Of a DNA stretch of 64,000 nucleotides, positions 1 to 8,363 are shown piece after piece. The stretch comes from Bdellovibrio sp. (GTDB lineage: Bacteria; Bdellovibrionota; Bdellovibrionia; Bdellovibrionales; Bdellovibrionaceae). Position 1 is the stretch's first letter; the number at the start of each line of letters is the position of its first letter. The notes below the pieces were generated by a model, which worked only from the letters and a program-made list of their open reading frames with translations, made no database searches and had not been told where the DNA came from. The stretch is taken from assembly GCA_025359945.1 (NCBI GenBank), contig JANYDD010000077.1, positions 1 to 64,000 of the forward strand, written 5' to 3'. A program made the position numbers and the translations under genes.

Positions 1-359
1 CGATGATCGGATGCGTGATGTTACTAGGGATAGCCACGAAGAACTCGATTATTTTGGTGGATTACATCAATCAAATGATTCAGCAGGGAAGTAGCCTTCG
101 CGACGCGATTTTAAAATCCGGACGCACGCGACTTCGCCCAATTATTATGACAAGCTTTGCGCTAATTTCCGGAATGCTACCGGTCGCCATCGGATTGAAC
201 GAGGCCTCGAAGCAAAGAACCAGCATGGGGATCGCGATCATCGGTGGCTTAGTGTCCTCGACCTTGCTAACCCTAGTTGTGGTGCCCGCAGCCTACGGAT
301 ACATCGAGCGCGCAAGACTTTGGGGAAACCGCAAACTAGCAAAAGTGATCAACACCTAA
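1..359 (+). CDS. RND efflux transporter permease, C-terminal fragment (cut by window start)
   Basis: Only the last 119 or so residues are visible; the reading frame is open to the window edge. They match the final transmembrane part of HAE1-type RND permeases (AcrB/MexB family), inner-membrane proton-driven pumps. The signs are an N-S-I-I-L-V-D-Y helix, the R-x-R-P-I-I-M-T-S segment and a small-residue-rich last helix ending in V-V-P-A-A-Y. The TAA stop overlaps the TAG stop of the convergent RND gene by two bases. Its adaptor protein, if any, lies outside the window. The family call is secure; the substrate cannot be inferred. Confidence 0.9.
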   Translation, partial: MIGCVMLLGIATKNSIILVDYINQMIQQGSSLRDAILKSGRTRLRPIIMTSFALISGMLPVAIGLNEASKQRTSMGIAIIGGLVSSTLLTLVVVPAAYGYIERARLWGNRKLAKVINT

Positions 360-3300
360 TTTGAATCCGCGGGTTTGGTCGTCAGTTGAAGCACTTTGTT
401 TCTTTCGAATCGCGAAAGGATCAAATACAGCGAAGGCACCACGAACAAGGTCAGCAGCGTTGATACCAAAGTTCCGCCAACGATCGTTAGGCCCATCGGC
501 AAGCGAGTTTCAGAACCCATGTCCGAACCAAAAACCAATGGGGTGGCTGCGGCCATTGTTGCGATTGAAGTCATTATAATGGGGCGCAGTCGAATGGGAC
601 AAGCGACAAGCAGAGCTTCAGACACAGATTTTCCAGATTCGCGGATTTGATTTGTGAATTCGACCATCATGATGGAATTCTTCTTGGCGATTCCAATCAG
701 AACAATCAATCCAATAAAACTAAACAAGTTCAATGATGCTCCAAAAACCCACAAGGCCATAAGTGCGCCCGAGATACTGAACGGCAAAGCCACCAGCACG
801 GACAAGGGATGAACAAAGGAATTAAACTGAACCGCCAAGATTAAAAACGCGACTAAAATTCCCATGGCCAAGGCTAAGTTTAAACTTTTGAAAGAATCCG
901 CCAAGCCTGCAGACGCACCTTCCAAGGCAACTGTGTATCCTGCTGGCAAAAGATTTTTTGCTATTTCGCGAGCTTTCTGAACGACTTCGCCTTGTGAAAG
1001 TCCCGGCCCAATATTTCCAAAAACGGAAATGGCGCGCTGGCGATTGACCCGTCCGATGGCCTGAGAAACTTTATCTGTTCGTTCGGTGACCAGTTCTCGC
1101 AAGGGAATTAAATTTCCGGCTAGGTTTCGAACTCTTAGGTTGAGAATGTCTTTCGACGCTTGAATATCTTGTTCTTGAAATTTAAATCTAATGTCATAGC
1201 GTCGGCCGTCGGCGGTATAACGGCCGTCTCGAAGTCCACCAATTCCGGTGGCTAAAATTTGTCCGATGCTTTCTACCGAAACCCCGCGCTCGGCCATGGC
1301 TTTTCGGTTAGGTATAATTTCTAGTTCGGGAATTCCCGTGCGGTAATCTGAATCCAAATCCACCGCCAGTTTTTGATCCTCAAGAGCTTTAATTAAATTT
1401 TTTGAAACTTCGTCTAAAATTTCAAGTTTTGGTCCGCGCAAACTTAAAGCCAGGGGACTTAAACGTCCCGAAGTCAAATTACGAGCCGAAATATCGCGCA
1501 TCGAAATTCGCACACCTTTAATTTCTTTAAATTTCTCGCGCATTCTGGCCATGACTTCCGTATGGCTTGAGGTCCTTTCATTTTTTAGTTTTAAGGTGAT
1601 CGGAATCGCGATTTGATTCACTTGAGTATTCAGACCGCCAGACCCAACAGATACAAAAAATCCTGTCACATCTTTTTCGGCAACAATCACGGCTTCAATC
1701 TTTCGAGCAATTTCGTCTGTAGTTTGTAATGAACTGCCCGACAAAGCCTGCGCTTGCAAGATGACTAAATCTTGATCCTGCTGCGGGACGAATTCTTGTT
1801 TGATTCTGGTGATGATCAACATGCTCAGCAAAAAAAGCAATATGGAAAAAGCCAACACTGAACCCTTCCACCGAATGACAAATCGAAGTGAATTGCGGTA
1901 AGCTCCTTCTAACTTTTCAAACCAATGGTCTAAGTTTTTCTCGAACTTGGTCACTTTGGGTTGGGTCGATAAAAAAGCCGCTGATCGCATTGGCGTGATC
2001 GTTACGGCTTCAAGCAACGACAAAAGCACAGCAGCACTCATCGTTATTCCAAATTGAAAAAAGAATTTGCCGATAATTCCGTCCATAAAAATAACTGGCA
2101 AAAACACCGCCATTACTGCCAAAGTCGCTGCCGTGGCTGCGGGTAAAACTTCCATGGCGCCGTCATAGGCTGCTTGATGCGCGTTTTTTCCCATTCGATA
2201 GTGGCGAACAATATTTTCCAAAAGCATAATGGCATCATCAACGACTATTGAAATCGCCAAAGTCAAAGCCAACAAAGTGAACAAATTTAAAGTGAAACCT
2301 GAAAAATATAATATCGAAAATGTTCCAACTATCGAAGTGGGTATAGAAAATAAAATATTTACCGCGGCTGGAATACTTCCCAAAAATAAAAAACAAACTA
2401 TAATCGTAATGATCGCTGCAACCCAAAGTTTTTCAATCGTCGTGTGAACAGTGGCCGCGGTCGACTTGGTAAAATCGACGTTGACCCGATATTTCATATT
2501 AGCCGGAAACTGTTCTTTGATCTCGTCGATTTTTTTAAGCACTCTTTGAGCGATATCCACTTCATTTGTGCCGCGTTGTTTTTTAATTTGAATTCCGACG
2601 GCTTGCTTGCCTTCGACGCGCGCGATCCTTCGGACGTCACTAAGCCCGTCTTCGACTTTTGCGACGTCGGCGATTTTATAATCGCGGTCATAAATGATTT
2701 GACCCGATCGTCGAATAATTCGAATATCTTCGATTTCTTTGACAGATTCGCCCTCGCCACGCCAACGCACGCGCAGTTCGCTGGGCTGCTCGTTGTACTG
2801 GCCAGCAGCGCTTTCCAAATGTTGCGATCGCACGGTCTCGACAACATCGCCAGCGGTTAAGTATGCCGCATCCAGTTTTTTAGCATCTAACCAAATTCGT
2901 AAATTTCGATCTGGAAATCCGCCGACACTCACTTCACCCACGCCGGGCAAAAACCGAAGCTGATCCAAGAAATACAAATCACACCAGCGAAGCATTTCTT
3001 TTAAAGACATATCTCCGTAAACTGAAATAATCAGAATTGGATCTTCCTCGGGGTTGACCTTCCGAATGATCGGCGGATCCACTTGCGGCGGAAGTCTTAG
3101 CTGCGAAAGCGCCGATTGAACTTCGTTTAAGGCCACGTCGATGTTTCGATTAAGATCAAATTCCAAGGTGACCGTTGCCGTGCCCTGCCTGGCAGACGAT
3201 CGCATTTCTTTGACGCCTTCGATCGACAACAGGCGCTGCTCGACCGGATCGATAATGTCGGCTTCAACTACTTCGGGTGCGGCGCCTTCGTAATTGATCG

Positions 3301-3442
3301 ACACACTTACGATCGGAAAATCAACATCGGGCATTTGGCTGATGCCCAATCGATTCAGCGCAATCGCACCAAATACGATCAGCGAAAACATGAGGACCCA
3401 CGCAAAAACCGGCTTTTTAATAGAAAGGGATATCAGATTCAT
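356..3442 (-). CDS. RND efflux transporter permease, HAE1 family
   Basis: Complete inner-membrane RND pump of 1028 residues, a normal AcrB-like length. Visible landmarks are an N-terminal helix followed by the P-D-V-D-F-P porter start, the helix-4 D-D-A-I-M-L-L-E segment that carries the proton-relay aspartates, and a second-half repeat with G-I-A-K-K-N-S-I-M-M-V-E-F. I chose the ATG 10 codons inside a longer TTG-started frame because the protein then starts just before its first transmembrane helix; neither start has a clear Shine-Dalgarno site. No membrane-fusion or TolC gene is adjacent in the window: it is divergent from srkA and convergent with another RND gene. It may use an adaptor encoded elsewhere. 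Substrate unknown. Confidence 0.95.
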   Translation of the reverse strand: MNLISLSIKKPVFAWVLMFSLIVFGAIALNRLGISQMPDVDFPIVSVSINYEGAAPEVVEADIIDPVEQRLLSIEGVKEMRSSARQGTATVTLEFDLNRNIDVALNEVQSALSQLRLPPQVDPPIIRKVNPEEDPILIISVYGDMSLKEMLRWCDLYFLDQLRFLPGVGEVSVGGFPDRNLRIWLDAKKLDAAYLTAGDVVETVRSQHLESAAGQYNEQPSELRVRWRGEGESVKEIEDIRIIRRSGQIIYDRDYKIADVAKVEDGLSDVRRIARVEGKQAVGIQIKKQRGTNEVDIAQRVLKKIDEIKEQFPANMKYRVNVDFTKSTAATVHTTIEKLWVAAIITIIVCFLFLGSIPAAVNILFSIPTSIVGTFSILYFSGFTLNLFTLLALTLAISIVVDDAIMLLENIVRHYRMGKNAHQAAYDGAMEVLPAATAATLAVMAVFLPVIFMDGIIGKFFFQFGITMSAAVLLSLLEAVTITPMRSAAFLSTQPKVTKFEKNLDHWFEKLEGAYRNSLRFVIRWKGSVLAFSILLFLLSMLIITRIKQEFVPQQDQDLVILQAQALSGSSLQTTDEIARKIEAVIVAEKDVTGFFVSVGSGGLNTQVNQIAIPITLKLKNERTSSHTEVMARMREKFKEIKGVRISMRDISARNLTSGRLSPLALSLRGPKLEILDEVSKNLIKALEDQKLAVDLDSDYRTGIPELEIIPNRKAMAERGVSVESIGQILATGIGGLRDGRYTADGRRYDIRFKFQEQDIQASKDILNLRVRNLAGNLIPLRELVTERTDKVSQAIGRVNRQRAISVFGNIGPGLSQGEVVQKAREIAKNLLPAGYTVALEGASAGLADSFKSLNLALAMGILVAFLILAVQFNSFVHPLSVLVALPFSISGALMALWVFGASLNLFSFIGLIVLIGIAKKNSIMMVEFTNQIRESGKSVSEALLVACPIRLRPIIMTSIATMAAATPLVFGSDMGSETRLPMGLTIVGGTLVSTLLTLFVVPSLYLILSRFERNKVLQLTTKPADSN

Positions 3443-3540
3443 CGTAAGAATAATTAAACGCTCATAAATCAATTAGGACAAATCTTTTTTGGGTCACTGT
3501 TATTGGTGACGAAGCCCGGCCTTTTCGATTAAGTGACTTT

Positions 3541-4485
3541 ATGGATACGCCCGTTACAGATTTTAGAGAACTGACGCCAGAAAAAATACTAAGTGCTGTT
3601 GAGTCCAACGGATTTCGGTCTACAGGAAGGTATTTTCAATTGAATTCTTTTGAAAATCGAGTTTACGAGGTCGAGCTTGAAGGCCAAGAAAAAATCATCG
3701 CCAAATTTTACCGTCCACAAAAATGGAATTTACAGGCTTTGCATGAAGAACACGATTTTATCCGAGAACTACTTCTGGCGGAAGTTCCAGCCGTTGATTT
3801 TTGGCACAACCCCAATGACCAATCTATTTTTCAGTACTCGAGCTATCCCTATGCTTTGTCATACAAACGAAAAGGCCGTGCTGTCGAAGAATTAGCTCCC
3901 GAGGGGTTTCAGCGCATTGGACAAAACTTGGCGCGGATTCATGCGGTGGGGATGAAAAAACCTAGTCTTCATCGCCCAGACTTTTTTTTTGGCGACGAAC
4001 TGGGTGACGTGATGCACGCAATGCAGGGATTGGTCCCCTTTGAATTGGAAAATAAATATTTTGCTTTGCTAGAAGAATATTACGATTTGCTGGATCAGCA
4101 TTTGGACCCTCAACAATTTATTCGAATCCACGGAGATTTCCACAAAGGAAATATAATTCAATCCAACGTTAGCGAATTTTCTTTTATTGATTTTGATGAT
4201 TTTTTAATGGGCCCGCGCGAACAAGATATTTGGATGCTTTTCTCCTCAGAAGACGAAGAAGAAGAACAAAAGTCTTTTCTAAAAGGCTACGAAATGTTCC
4301 AAGACTCGTCGCAGTTGCAAATGGATTTATTTCCACTGCTTCGAGGATACCGATTAATCAAATATTCGTTTTGGGTGTGCCGGCGCTGGCAAGATCCCGT
4401 TTTTCCAAAACTCTTTCAGCACTACGAAAGCCATGCGTTTTGGGAAGACGAAATTTTAAAACTCAATCAATATTTATCGGGTTAA
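3541..4485 (+). CDS. srkA: Stress response Ser/Thr kinase SrkA (YihE family)
   Basis: Cytoplasmic small-molecule-kinase-fold protein of 314 residues, the size of E. coli SrkA/YihE, which protects cells in envelope and oxidative stress. The N-S-F-E-N-R-V-Y segment (about 35-42) and lysine 55 (A-K-F-Y-R-P) form the nucleotide pocket. The catalytic loop H-G-D-F-H-K-G-N is at 197-204 and the metal-binding I-D-F-D-D at 216-220; the C-terminal R-R-W-x-D-P-x-F-P-K block is also typical. It stands alone and is transcribed divergently from the RND gene. A short inverted repeat (GTCAC/GTGAC) lies in the shared upstream region. Target proteins are unknown. Confidence 0.93.
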   Translation: MDTPVTDFRELTPEKILSAVESNGFRSTGRYFQLNSFENRVYEVELEGQEKIIAKFYRPQKWNLQALHEEHDFIRELLLAEVPAVDFWHNPNDQSIFQYSSYPYALSYKRKGRAVEELAPEGFQRIGQNLARIHAVGMKKPSLHRPDFFFGDELGDVMHAMQGLVPFELENKYFALLEEYYDLLDQHLDPQQFIRIHGDFHKGNIIQSNVSEFSFIDFDDFLMGPREQDIWMLFSSEDEEEEQKSFLKGYEMFQDSSQLQMDLFPLLRGYRLIKYSFWVCRRWQDPVFPKLFQHYESHAFWEDEILKLNQYLSG

Positions 4486-4690
4486 GCTGGTCCTAAAACT
4501 TTGGGCCTTCCCGATTCGCCTTTTTTACGCAATTCAAAACTTCAATTCCTGATTATTTTCCGTCAATAATAATTTTGAAACAACCGTACGATCACCGGGG
4601 CCATAGAAATAAAAGAACAAATTGAAGAAACGATTATTTGGAATCCGCCCACTGAAATGCCATTTCAACATTACGATTTCGTTCCAAGAA

Positions 4691-5359
4691 TTAGGGCGTG
4701 GCGTACACTTCCTCGTACTTGCGGATGACGTCATCCATGGTGCCGAATTTTTCGCCGCGGCCCAAGCAGATGATTTGTTCTAGCTTGGTGGGCTTCGAGA
4801 TCAGTTTAAACGCACACTCTCGAATATCGGCAAATTCGTTGGCATTTTTCATCACAGATAATTGCAGCAGCCCGTAAACCGAGGCACAGTCGTCGCTAAA
4901 ACATCGTGTGATTAAAATCGCGCTGTAGTTATTCAAGGCTTTCGCATCAGCGGCTCCAGTCCAATCACCTGTGGGGCTGGGATTTCCGGCTTTGTCGGTT
5001 TTGCGATTTTCTAAAGTTTTTAAATCGAAGGTGTCGGTAGCACTAGAAGTGACCAATTTAAAAGTTGCGCTGGTTTGAAATTGGCGATCGGTTAAAGTTT
5101 TGTCGTTGGCTTGTTCAGCAGTTTTTGGAACTTCAGTTATTGCGGGGTTTTCCAAGGTCAATTTAAACTGGTCGCCAAGGACGTCGACTCCGCCGGTAGC
5201 GGTTCTGACGATGCCTAAATCCACAGGGGCTTTATCTTTTGCCGTGTTGGCATTTTGAATTTTATTAACCTTTACTTCACTGTCTTTAAAACTTTGCCCG
5301 CAACCAGCCAAGATAAACAACAAAGTCGATAACGGCACTATCACCAATAAATTTCTCAT
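4691..5359 (-). CDS. Predicted lipoprotein of unknown function
   Basis: 222 residues starting with a lipoprotein signal peptide: M-R-N, a hydrophobic stretch, then the lipobox L-A-G-C. The ATG was preferred over a GTG two codons upstream because an AGGAG sits 5 bases before the ATG and would overlap the GTG. The mature part is polar and threonine/aspartate-rich, with one C-F-S-D-D-C pair near residue 150 that could form a disulfide. I recognise no family. A perfect 8-bp hairpin lies just upstream of the ribosome-binding site. The roughly 200 bases between this gene and srkA hold no convincing gene. Confidence 0.8.
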   Translation of the reverse strand: MRNLLVIVPLSTLLFILAGCGQSFKDSEVKVNKIQNANTAKDKAPVDLGIVRTATGGVDVLGDQFKLTLENPAITEVPKTAEQANDKTLTDRQFQTSATFKLVTSSATDTFDLKTLENRKTDKAGNPSPTGDWTGAADAKALNNYSAILITRCFSDDCASVYGLLQLSVMKNANEFADIRECAFKLISKPTKLEQIICLGRGEKFGTMDDVIRKYEEVYATP

Positions 5360-5374
5360 AAGCACTCCTATAAG

Positions 5375-5394
5375 CCTTTCAGCCTTCTGAAAGG
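5375..5394 (-). promoter_or_regulatory. Hairpin in the leader of the lipoprotein gene
   Basis: CCTTTCAG and CTGAAAGG form a perfect 8-bp stem with a 4-base loop. It ends about 15 bases before the start codon and directly abuts the AGGAG ribosome-binding site. Its position suggests an mRNA-level control or stability element. It has no U-run on either strand, so it is not an intrinsic terminator. Function is inference. Confidence 0.45.
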
Positions 5395-5553
5395 AAGAGG
5401 AGCAAGACGAAGGCCCAATTTATCTCAACCGGCGGCAGTGTAATCAAATCTGTGATGTTTTTAAGATGTCTCAGTTTGAGACTTTGAGAATTTATTAATT
5501 TTTGTCTTACAGCTGTCTAACTCTTGATCAAACTTTGGACTTAAAGCAAGGGG

Positions 5554-5634
5554 TTAAAAAAAAGCAGCGTTTTGATAAAGCAAGATTAACGAGCCCACAA
5601 TCAGAATGCCTAAAAAAAATACCTGTTGCGACAT
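5554..5634 (-). CDS. Putative 26-residue single-span membrane peptide
   Basis: A very short frame beginning ATG TCG CAA CAG and ending in TAA. It encodes M-S-Q-Q, then about 15 strongly hydrophobic residues (V-F-F-L-G-I-L-I-V-G-S-L-I-L-L), then Y-Q-N-A-A-F-F. An AAGGAG lies 7 bases upstream of the ATG, as good a ribosome-binding site as any in the window. It is divergent from rnpB, whose promoter shares the same intergenic space. The layout (short polar N-terminus, one helix, short tail) is that of known bacterial small membrane proteins, but I recognise no family. It could be chance; the strong site and clean helix argue otherwise. Confidence 0.5.
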   Translation of the reverse strand: MSQQVFFLGILIVGSLILLYQNAAFF

Positions 5635-5731
5635 GCGGGAACTCCTTAATCTAAATAACCACTGCTAACCTTTCGGCCAGCTGGACCTAGACTTTAGTTC
5701 TAAAGGAAAGAATCACAATCCCGGTTTGAGA

Positions 5732-5760
5732 TTGCAGGCTGCAGACCCGTCTGCTAGAAC
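5732..5760 (+). promoter_or_regulatory. Candidate sigma-70-type promoter of rnpB
   Basis: TTGCAG, a 17-base spacer and TAGAAC end a few bases before the inferred 5' end of RNase P RNA. The boxes match the consensus at 3/6 and 4/6, so the call rests mainly on spacing and position. Confidence 0.35.
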
Positions 5761-5761
5761 C

Positions 5762-6124
5762 GAATTGGTTTTTTGGGTGATCGCTCTTGGTTTCAAGAGA
5801 GGAAAGTCCGGACACCGTAGGACGCTGCATGGGGTAACGCCCCTCCAAGGTAACTTGAGGAACAGTGGAACAGAGAGAATGTCCAGGGCGCTGATCCAAG
5901 CTTCGGGAACGGGAGAAGCCTGGGGAGCCGCTGGAGTGAAAACAGCTAAACTCTGCAGGGTGCAAGATCAAATAGGGGAGCGAGTTAAGCAATTAATTAA
6001 AGTGCGGTCCGCACAAGGCTTCCGGGTCAGATCGCTTGAGGGAAAAAGCAATTTTTCTCCTAGATAAATGATCATCACGGAAATTTATTTTCCGACAGAA
6101 TCCGGCTTACAAAAAAACCTATTT
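5762..6124 (+). ncRNA. rnpB: RNase P RNA, bacterial A-type
   Basis: Catalytic RNA that removes 5' leaders from tRNA precursors. The conserved core is plain: GAGGAAAGTCCGG near the 5' end, GGGGTAACGCCCC, AACAGAGAG, AAACTCTGCAGGGTGCAA followed by GATCAAATAGGGG, and the 3' block CTAGATAAATGATCATCAC then CAGAATCCGGCTTAC. I set the ends by helix pairing: P1 is GGTTTTTTG near the 5' end with CAAAAAAACC at the 3' end, P2 is GTGATC with GATCATC, and P3 is the CTCTTG/CAAGAG hairpin. The length of about 360 nt fits type A. Ends may be off by several bases. A strong terminator follows at once. Open frames over this region on both strands are shadows. Confidence 0.95.
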
Positions 6125-6125
6125 T

Positions 6126-6156
6126 GGGGTGTTTCAAAAACACCCCGTCTTTTTTT
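6126..6156 (+). terminator. Intrinsic terminator of rnpB
   Basis: GGGGTGTTT and AAACACCCC form a perfect 9-bp stem with a 3-base loop, followed by GTC and a run of seven T. It lies directly after the P1 strand of RNase P RNA and just before the convergent methyltransferase stop. Confidence 0.9.
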
Positions 6157-6157
6157 C

Positions 6158-7189
6158 CTATTTCTTTTGCGCCAAGATCAAAAGTTCACGACCCAGCCGG
6201 CGCGGGTGAGAATCCTTGGACCTAAGCCAAAATAAAGATTTCCATTTGTTTTTTAGCCGCTGGCGGATTTCCCATTCCGTACTTCCAAAAGGGGGACCTT
6301 GCAATTGCGTGTTTGCAAAAAACAAAGCTAGCAAAAAACCTTGCGAATGTAGCAGTCGACGCCAAACCTGGATCAAGTCACTGCGACGTTCGGGTCGGAT
6401 AGCGCAGAAACACGTGTGTTCAAAGACCAAATCAAAATTCTCGTCCCAAGTGCGGGGCAACTGAAAAACGTCTTTGTGTTCCCAGCGAATTTTTGCATCG
6501 GGAAACTGCGATTTTGCTTTCACCAAAGCTTTTTCCGAAAAATCTACAGCGGTGACCTCGTGCCCTTTTTCTGCAAACAAATTGGCGTCATGTCCGGTGC
6601 CGCAACCCAAAACTAAAACCCTTGATTTGGGTAATTTTAATTTAGGCAAAAAATTAAAAATCGGCGGGGTTGGCTGCTGCATATCCCATCCCGGTTTGCC
6701 TTCGTCGGCCGCAGAGTAAAGATCATTCCAGTAATCTGATTTTTCAATTTCCTGCGCCGAAGATAAAAAGGGAGCGACATCGAATTTTTTATTTTTCCAC
6801 GTGAAGGATTCGTCGTCGAATCTGTCCGCGCGATTAAAAAACTCGGCCTGCGCATTTCTAGAAAAGACAAAGGGGATGCTTCCTGTTTCCGTCGTCGCAT
6901 GGCCATGAAAACGATCCCATTCATCCACCATTACATCTGCCAGAAGAAAATTTCTTTTCACCCCGTACGGAAGAAGGATCTGGCCTTCGTTGGCGCTGAT
7001 AAAATTAAAATTCTGAGCTACGAAAGGTTCATCGAAAGCTTCGACCAACTGAATTTGGCTTTGCAAAATGGTTTTGTAGGCGCCCGTTTCGTCCACAAAC
7101 ATATTGGCTAGAATTTCCTGCCCCACCATAGGATCAGTGATTCGATTTTCACCAAACAATGGAAATCCGTCTTCGTCGATTTTAATCAC
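6158..7189 (-). CDS. SAM-dependent methyltransferase (TPMT-like) with an unassigned N-terminal domain
   Basis: 343 residues in two parts. From about 150 on it is a class I methyltransferase of the thiopurine methyltransferase type: W-N-D-L-Y, then motif I V-L-G-C-G-T-G-H-D near 195, the acidic V-D-F-S strand end and an F-E-H-T-C-F-C-A-I motif-IV region. The first 145 residues (M-I-K-I-D-E-D-G-F-P-L-F...) are a separate acidic domain that I cannot name; similar small domains bind ligands or partners. The start is GTG with no good ribosome-binding site and follows the upstream exported-protein gene by 12 bases, so translation may be coupled. Substrate unknown. Confidence 0.8.
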   Translation of the reverse strand: MIKIDEDGFPLFGENRITDPMVGQEILANMFVDETGAYKTILQSQIQLVEAFDEPFVAQNFNFISANEGQILLPYGVKRNFLLADVMVDEWDRFHGHATTETGSIPFVFSRNAQAEFFNRADRFDDESFTWKNKKFDVAPFLSSAQEIEKSDYWNDLYSAADEGKPGWDMQQPTPPIFNFLPKLKLPKSRVLVLGCGTGHDANLFAEKGHEVTAVDFSEKALVKAKSQFPDAKIRWEHKDVFQLPRTWDENFDLVFEHTCFCAIRPERRSDLIQVWRRLLHSQGFLLALFFANTQLQGPPFGSTEWEIRQRLKNKWKSLFWLRSKDSHPRRLGRELLILAQKK

Positions 7190-7201
7190 GAGATCTAAAA
7201 A

Positions 7202-7774
7202 TCATTCGTGATGTTCTTCGGGGGCAGGGGGGGCAGTTGGCGGGGTTACGCCAGGCGGCCGTTCATTGGCCCCGTCCTTAGGTCGACCACTGTCCTCGGG
7301 GCTGGCCTTAGCGCCAGAGATATTGGGGGCCCCAGAGGCATCGGCAGCTCTGGCGGGCTCGGTATTCTTTCCACCAGGACTGATCACTAAACCTTGCTCG
7401 AAGACCAAACCATCGCTTGAAGTTTTGACGTCATTCAAAATCCAACGCTCGTCTTGATCGGCGGTCTCTTGCTTTTCCAAAAGTCCGCTACCAACAATTC
7501 TATTTTTAACAAAACTTCCGTCTTCAATGCTGTCACTAAAATGATAAGTAAAAAATACTTTCAGTTTGCCGTTGGGCAAAACTTCGGTGGACACCCTTTC
7601 GACAGAAATTTCTTTTGCCAAAGGTCGTTTTTCTTGGACGGTTTTAACGATCATCTCGCCGACTTTTTCCTGGATGCCAGCATGCGTCTCGAAGGGCACA
7701 GCCGCCGAAGAATGCACTACCTTCCACGTCCAGACCATTAAAAAACTAAATACTATGACACCCAGAGCACGCAT
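7202..7774 (-). CDS. Exported or membrane-anchored protein with a proline-rich tail, unknown function
   Basis: 190 residues. An N-terminal hydrophobic segment (residues 4-19, G-V-I-V-F-S-F-L-M-V-W) acts as a signal anchor or signal peptide. A small folded region (about 30-130) with strand-like V-F-F-T-Y-H-F and V-G-S-G-L-L-E-K follows. The last 60 residues are low-complexity Ala/Pro/Gly/Ser ending in P-P-A-P-E-E-H-H-E, probably disordered in the periplasm. No family recognised. It is the first gene of a two-gene string with the methyltransferase. Confidence 0.75.
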   Translation of the reverse strand: MRALGVIVFSFLMVWTWKVVHSSAAVPFETHAGIQEKVGEMIVKTVQEKRPLAKEISVERVSTEVLPNGKLKVFFTYHFSDSIEDGSFVKNRIVGSGLLEKQETADQDERWILNDVKTSSDGLVFEQGLVISPGGKNTEPARAADASGAPNISGAKASPEDSGRPKDGANERPPGVTPPTAPPAPEEHHE

Positions 7775-7823
7775 GATTCACCTCTTCTTGCCAACCTGAT
7801 ATCGGACTCTTACGTTAATACAC

Positions 7824-8363
7824 ATGATAAACGGACCAACGGTCAAATTGGTAGTCAAATTAGCGCAGATCGATCAGCTGCAAAATCATTTTTTAGGCCC
7901 AGGGCGATTGGGAATAGGGCGATGGATTCAATTCGCGTTAGAGTCCACATTTAATATTTTGTTTCATTTTAATCTTAGAATCAGCCATTTGTCGTCCCAG
8001 AGAATCGAATTGGTTTTTCCTCTGCCTCAAAGACCCAAGCAAAACCCCGAGGGCTTGTTGTTGCAAGCCGGACTGCAGTCTTTTGATTTTTTTTTTCGAA
8101 GCTCCCGCCTGCATTCGGTTTGCGAGTACCGGGTTCAACAATTTTCACTGTCTAGACATCATCCCCTGCATTCTGCGCTGAGAATAAAACTTGAAATCCC
8201 GGCGGTGGTTCAAGAAACTATTAAAATCGACTTAGAACAAGAAAGTGAAATTCAACAGATGCAAAAAATATTTGTGCTAAATTTGGATCAGCAATTGGTC
8301 GCCGAGATCGACTTGGTGCTCACCCTCAAAGCGCGTGCCCCGCACCGCAGAAGGCTTTCTTAA
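7824..8363 (+). CDS. Uncharacterised protein leading the leucine-catabolism operon, possibly hotdog-fold
   Basis: 179 residues, no signal peptide. The TAA stop shares one base with the ATG of the next gene, so it is translated with the carboxylase operon. The middle and end ([10 protein letters not shown], then [16 protein letters not shown]) vaguely resemble DUF4442/acyl-CoA thioesterase hotdog domains. That is a weak pattern judgement, not a secure assignment. A thioesterase-like role beside acyl-CoA enzymes would make sense. The ATG is the first start after the divergent upstream gene. Confidence 0.7.
   Translation: MINGPTVKLVVKLAQIDQLQNHFLGPGRLGIGRWIQFALESTFNILFHFNLRISHLSSQRIELVFPLPQRPKQNPEGLLLQAGLQSFDFFFRSSRLHSVCEYRVQQFSLSRHHPLHSALRIKLEIPAVVQETIKIDLEQESEIQQMQKIFVLNLDQQLVAEIDLVLTLKARAPHRRRLS

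Noticed and set aside
4534-4734. 66-codon minus-strand frame downstream of the lipoprotein gene
   Set aside because: Overlaps the lipoprotein's end, lacks a start signal and has no coding character.
5687-6067. Open frames on both strands of about 100 codons
   Set aside because: They cover the RNase P RNA, whose conserved core and helices explain the sequence.
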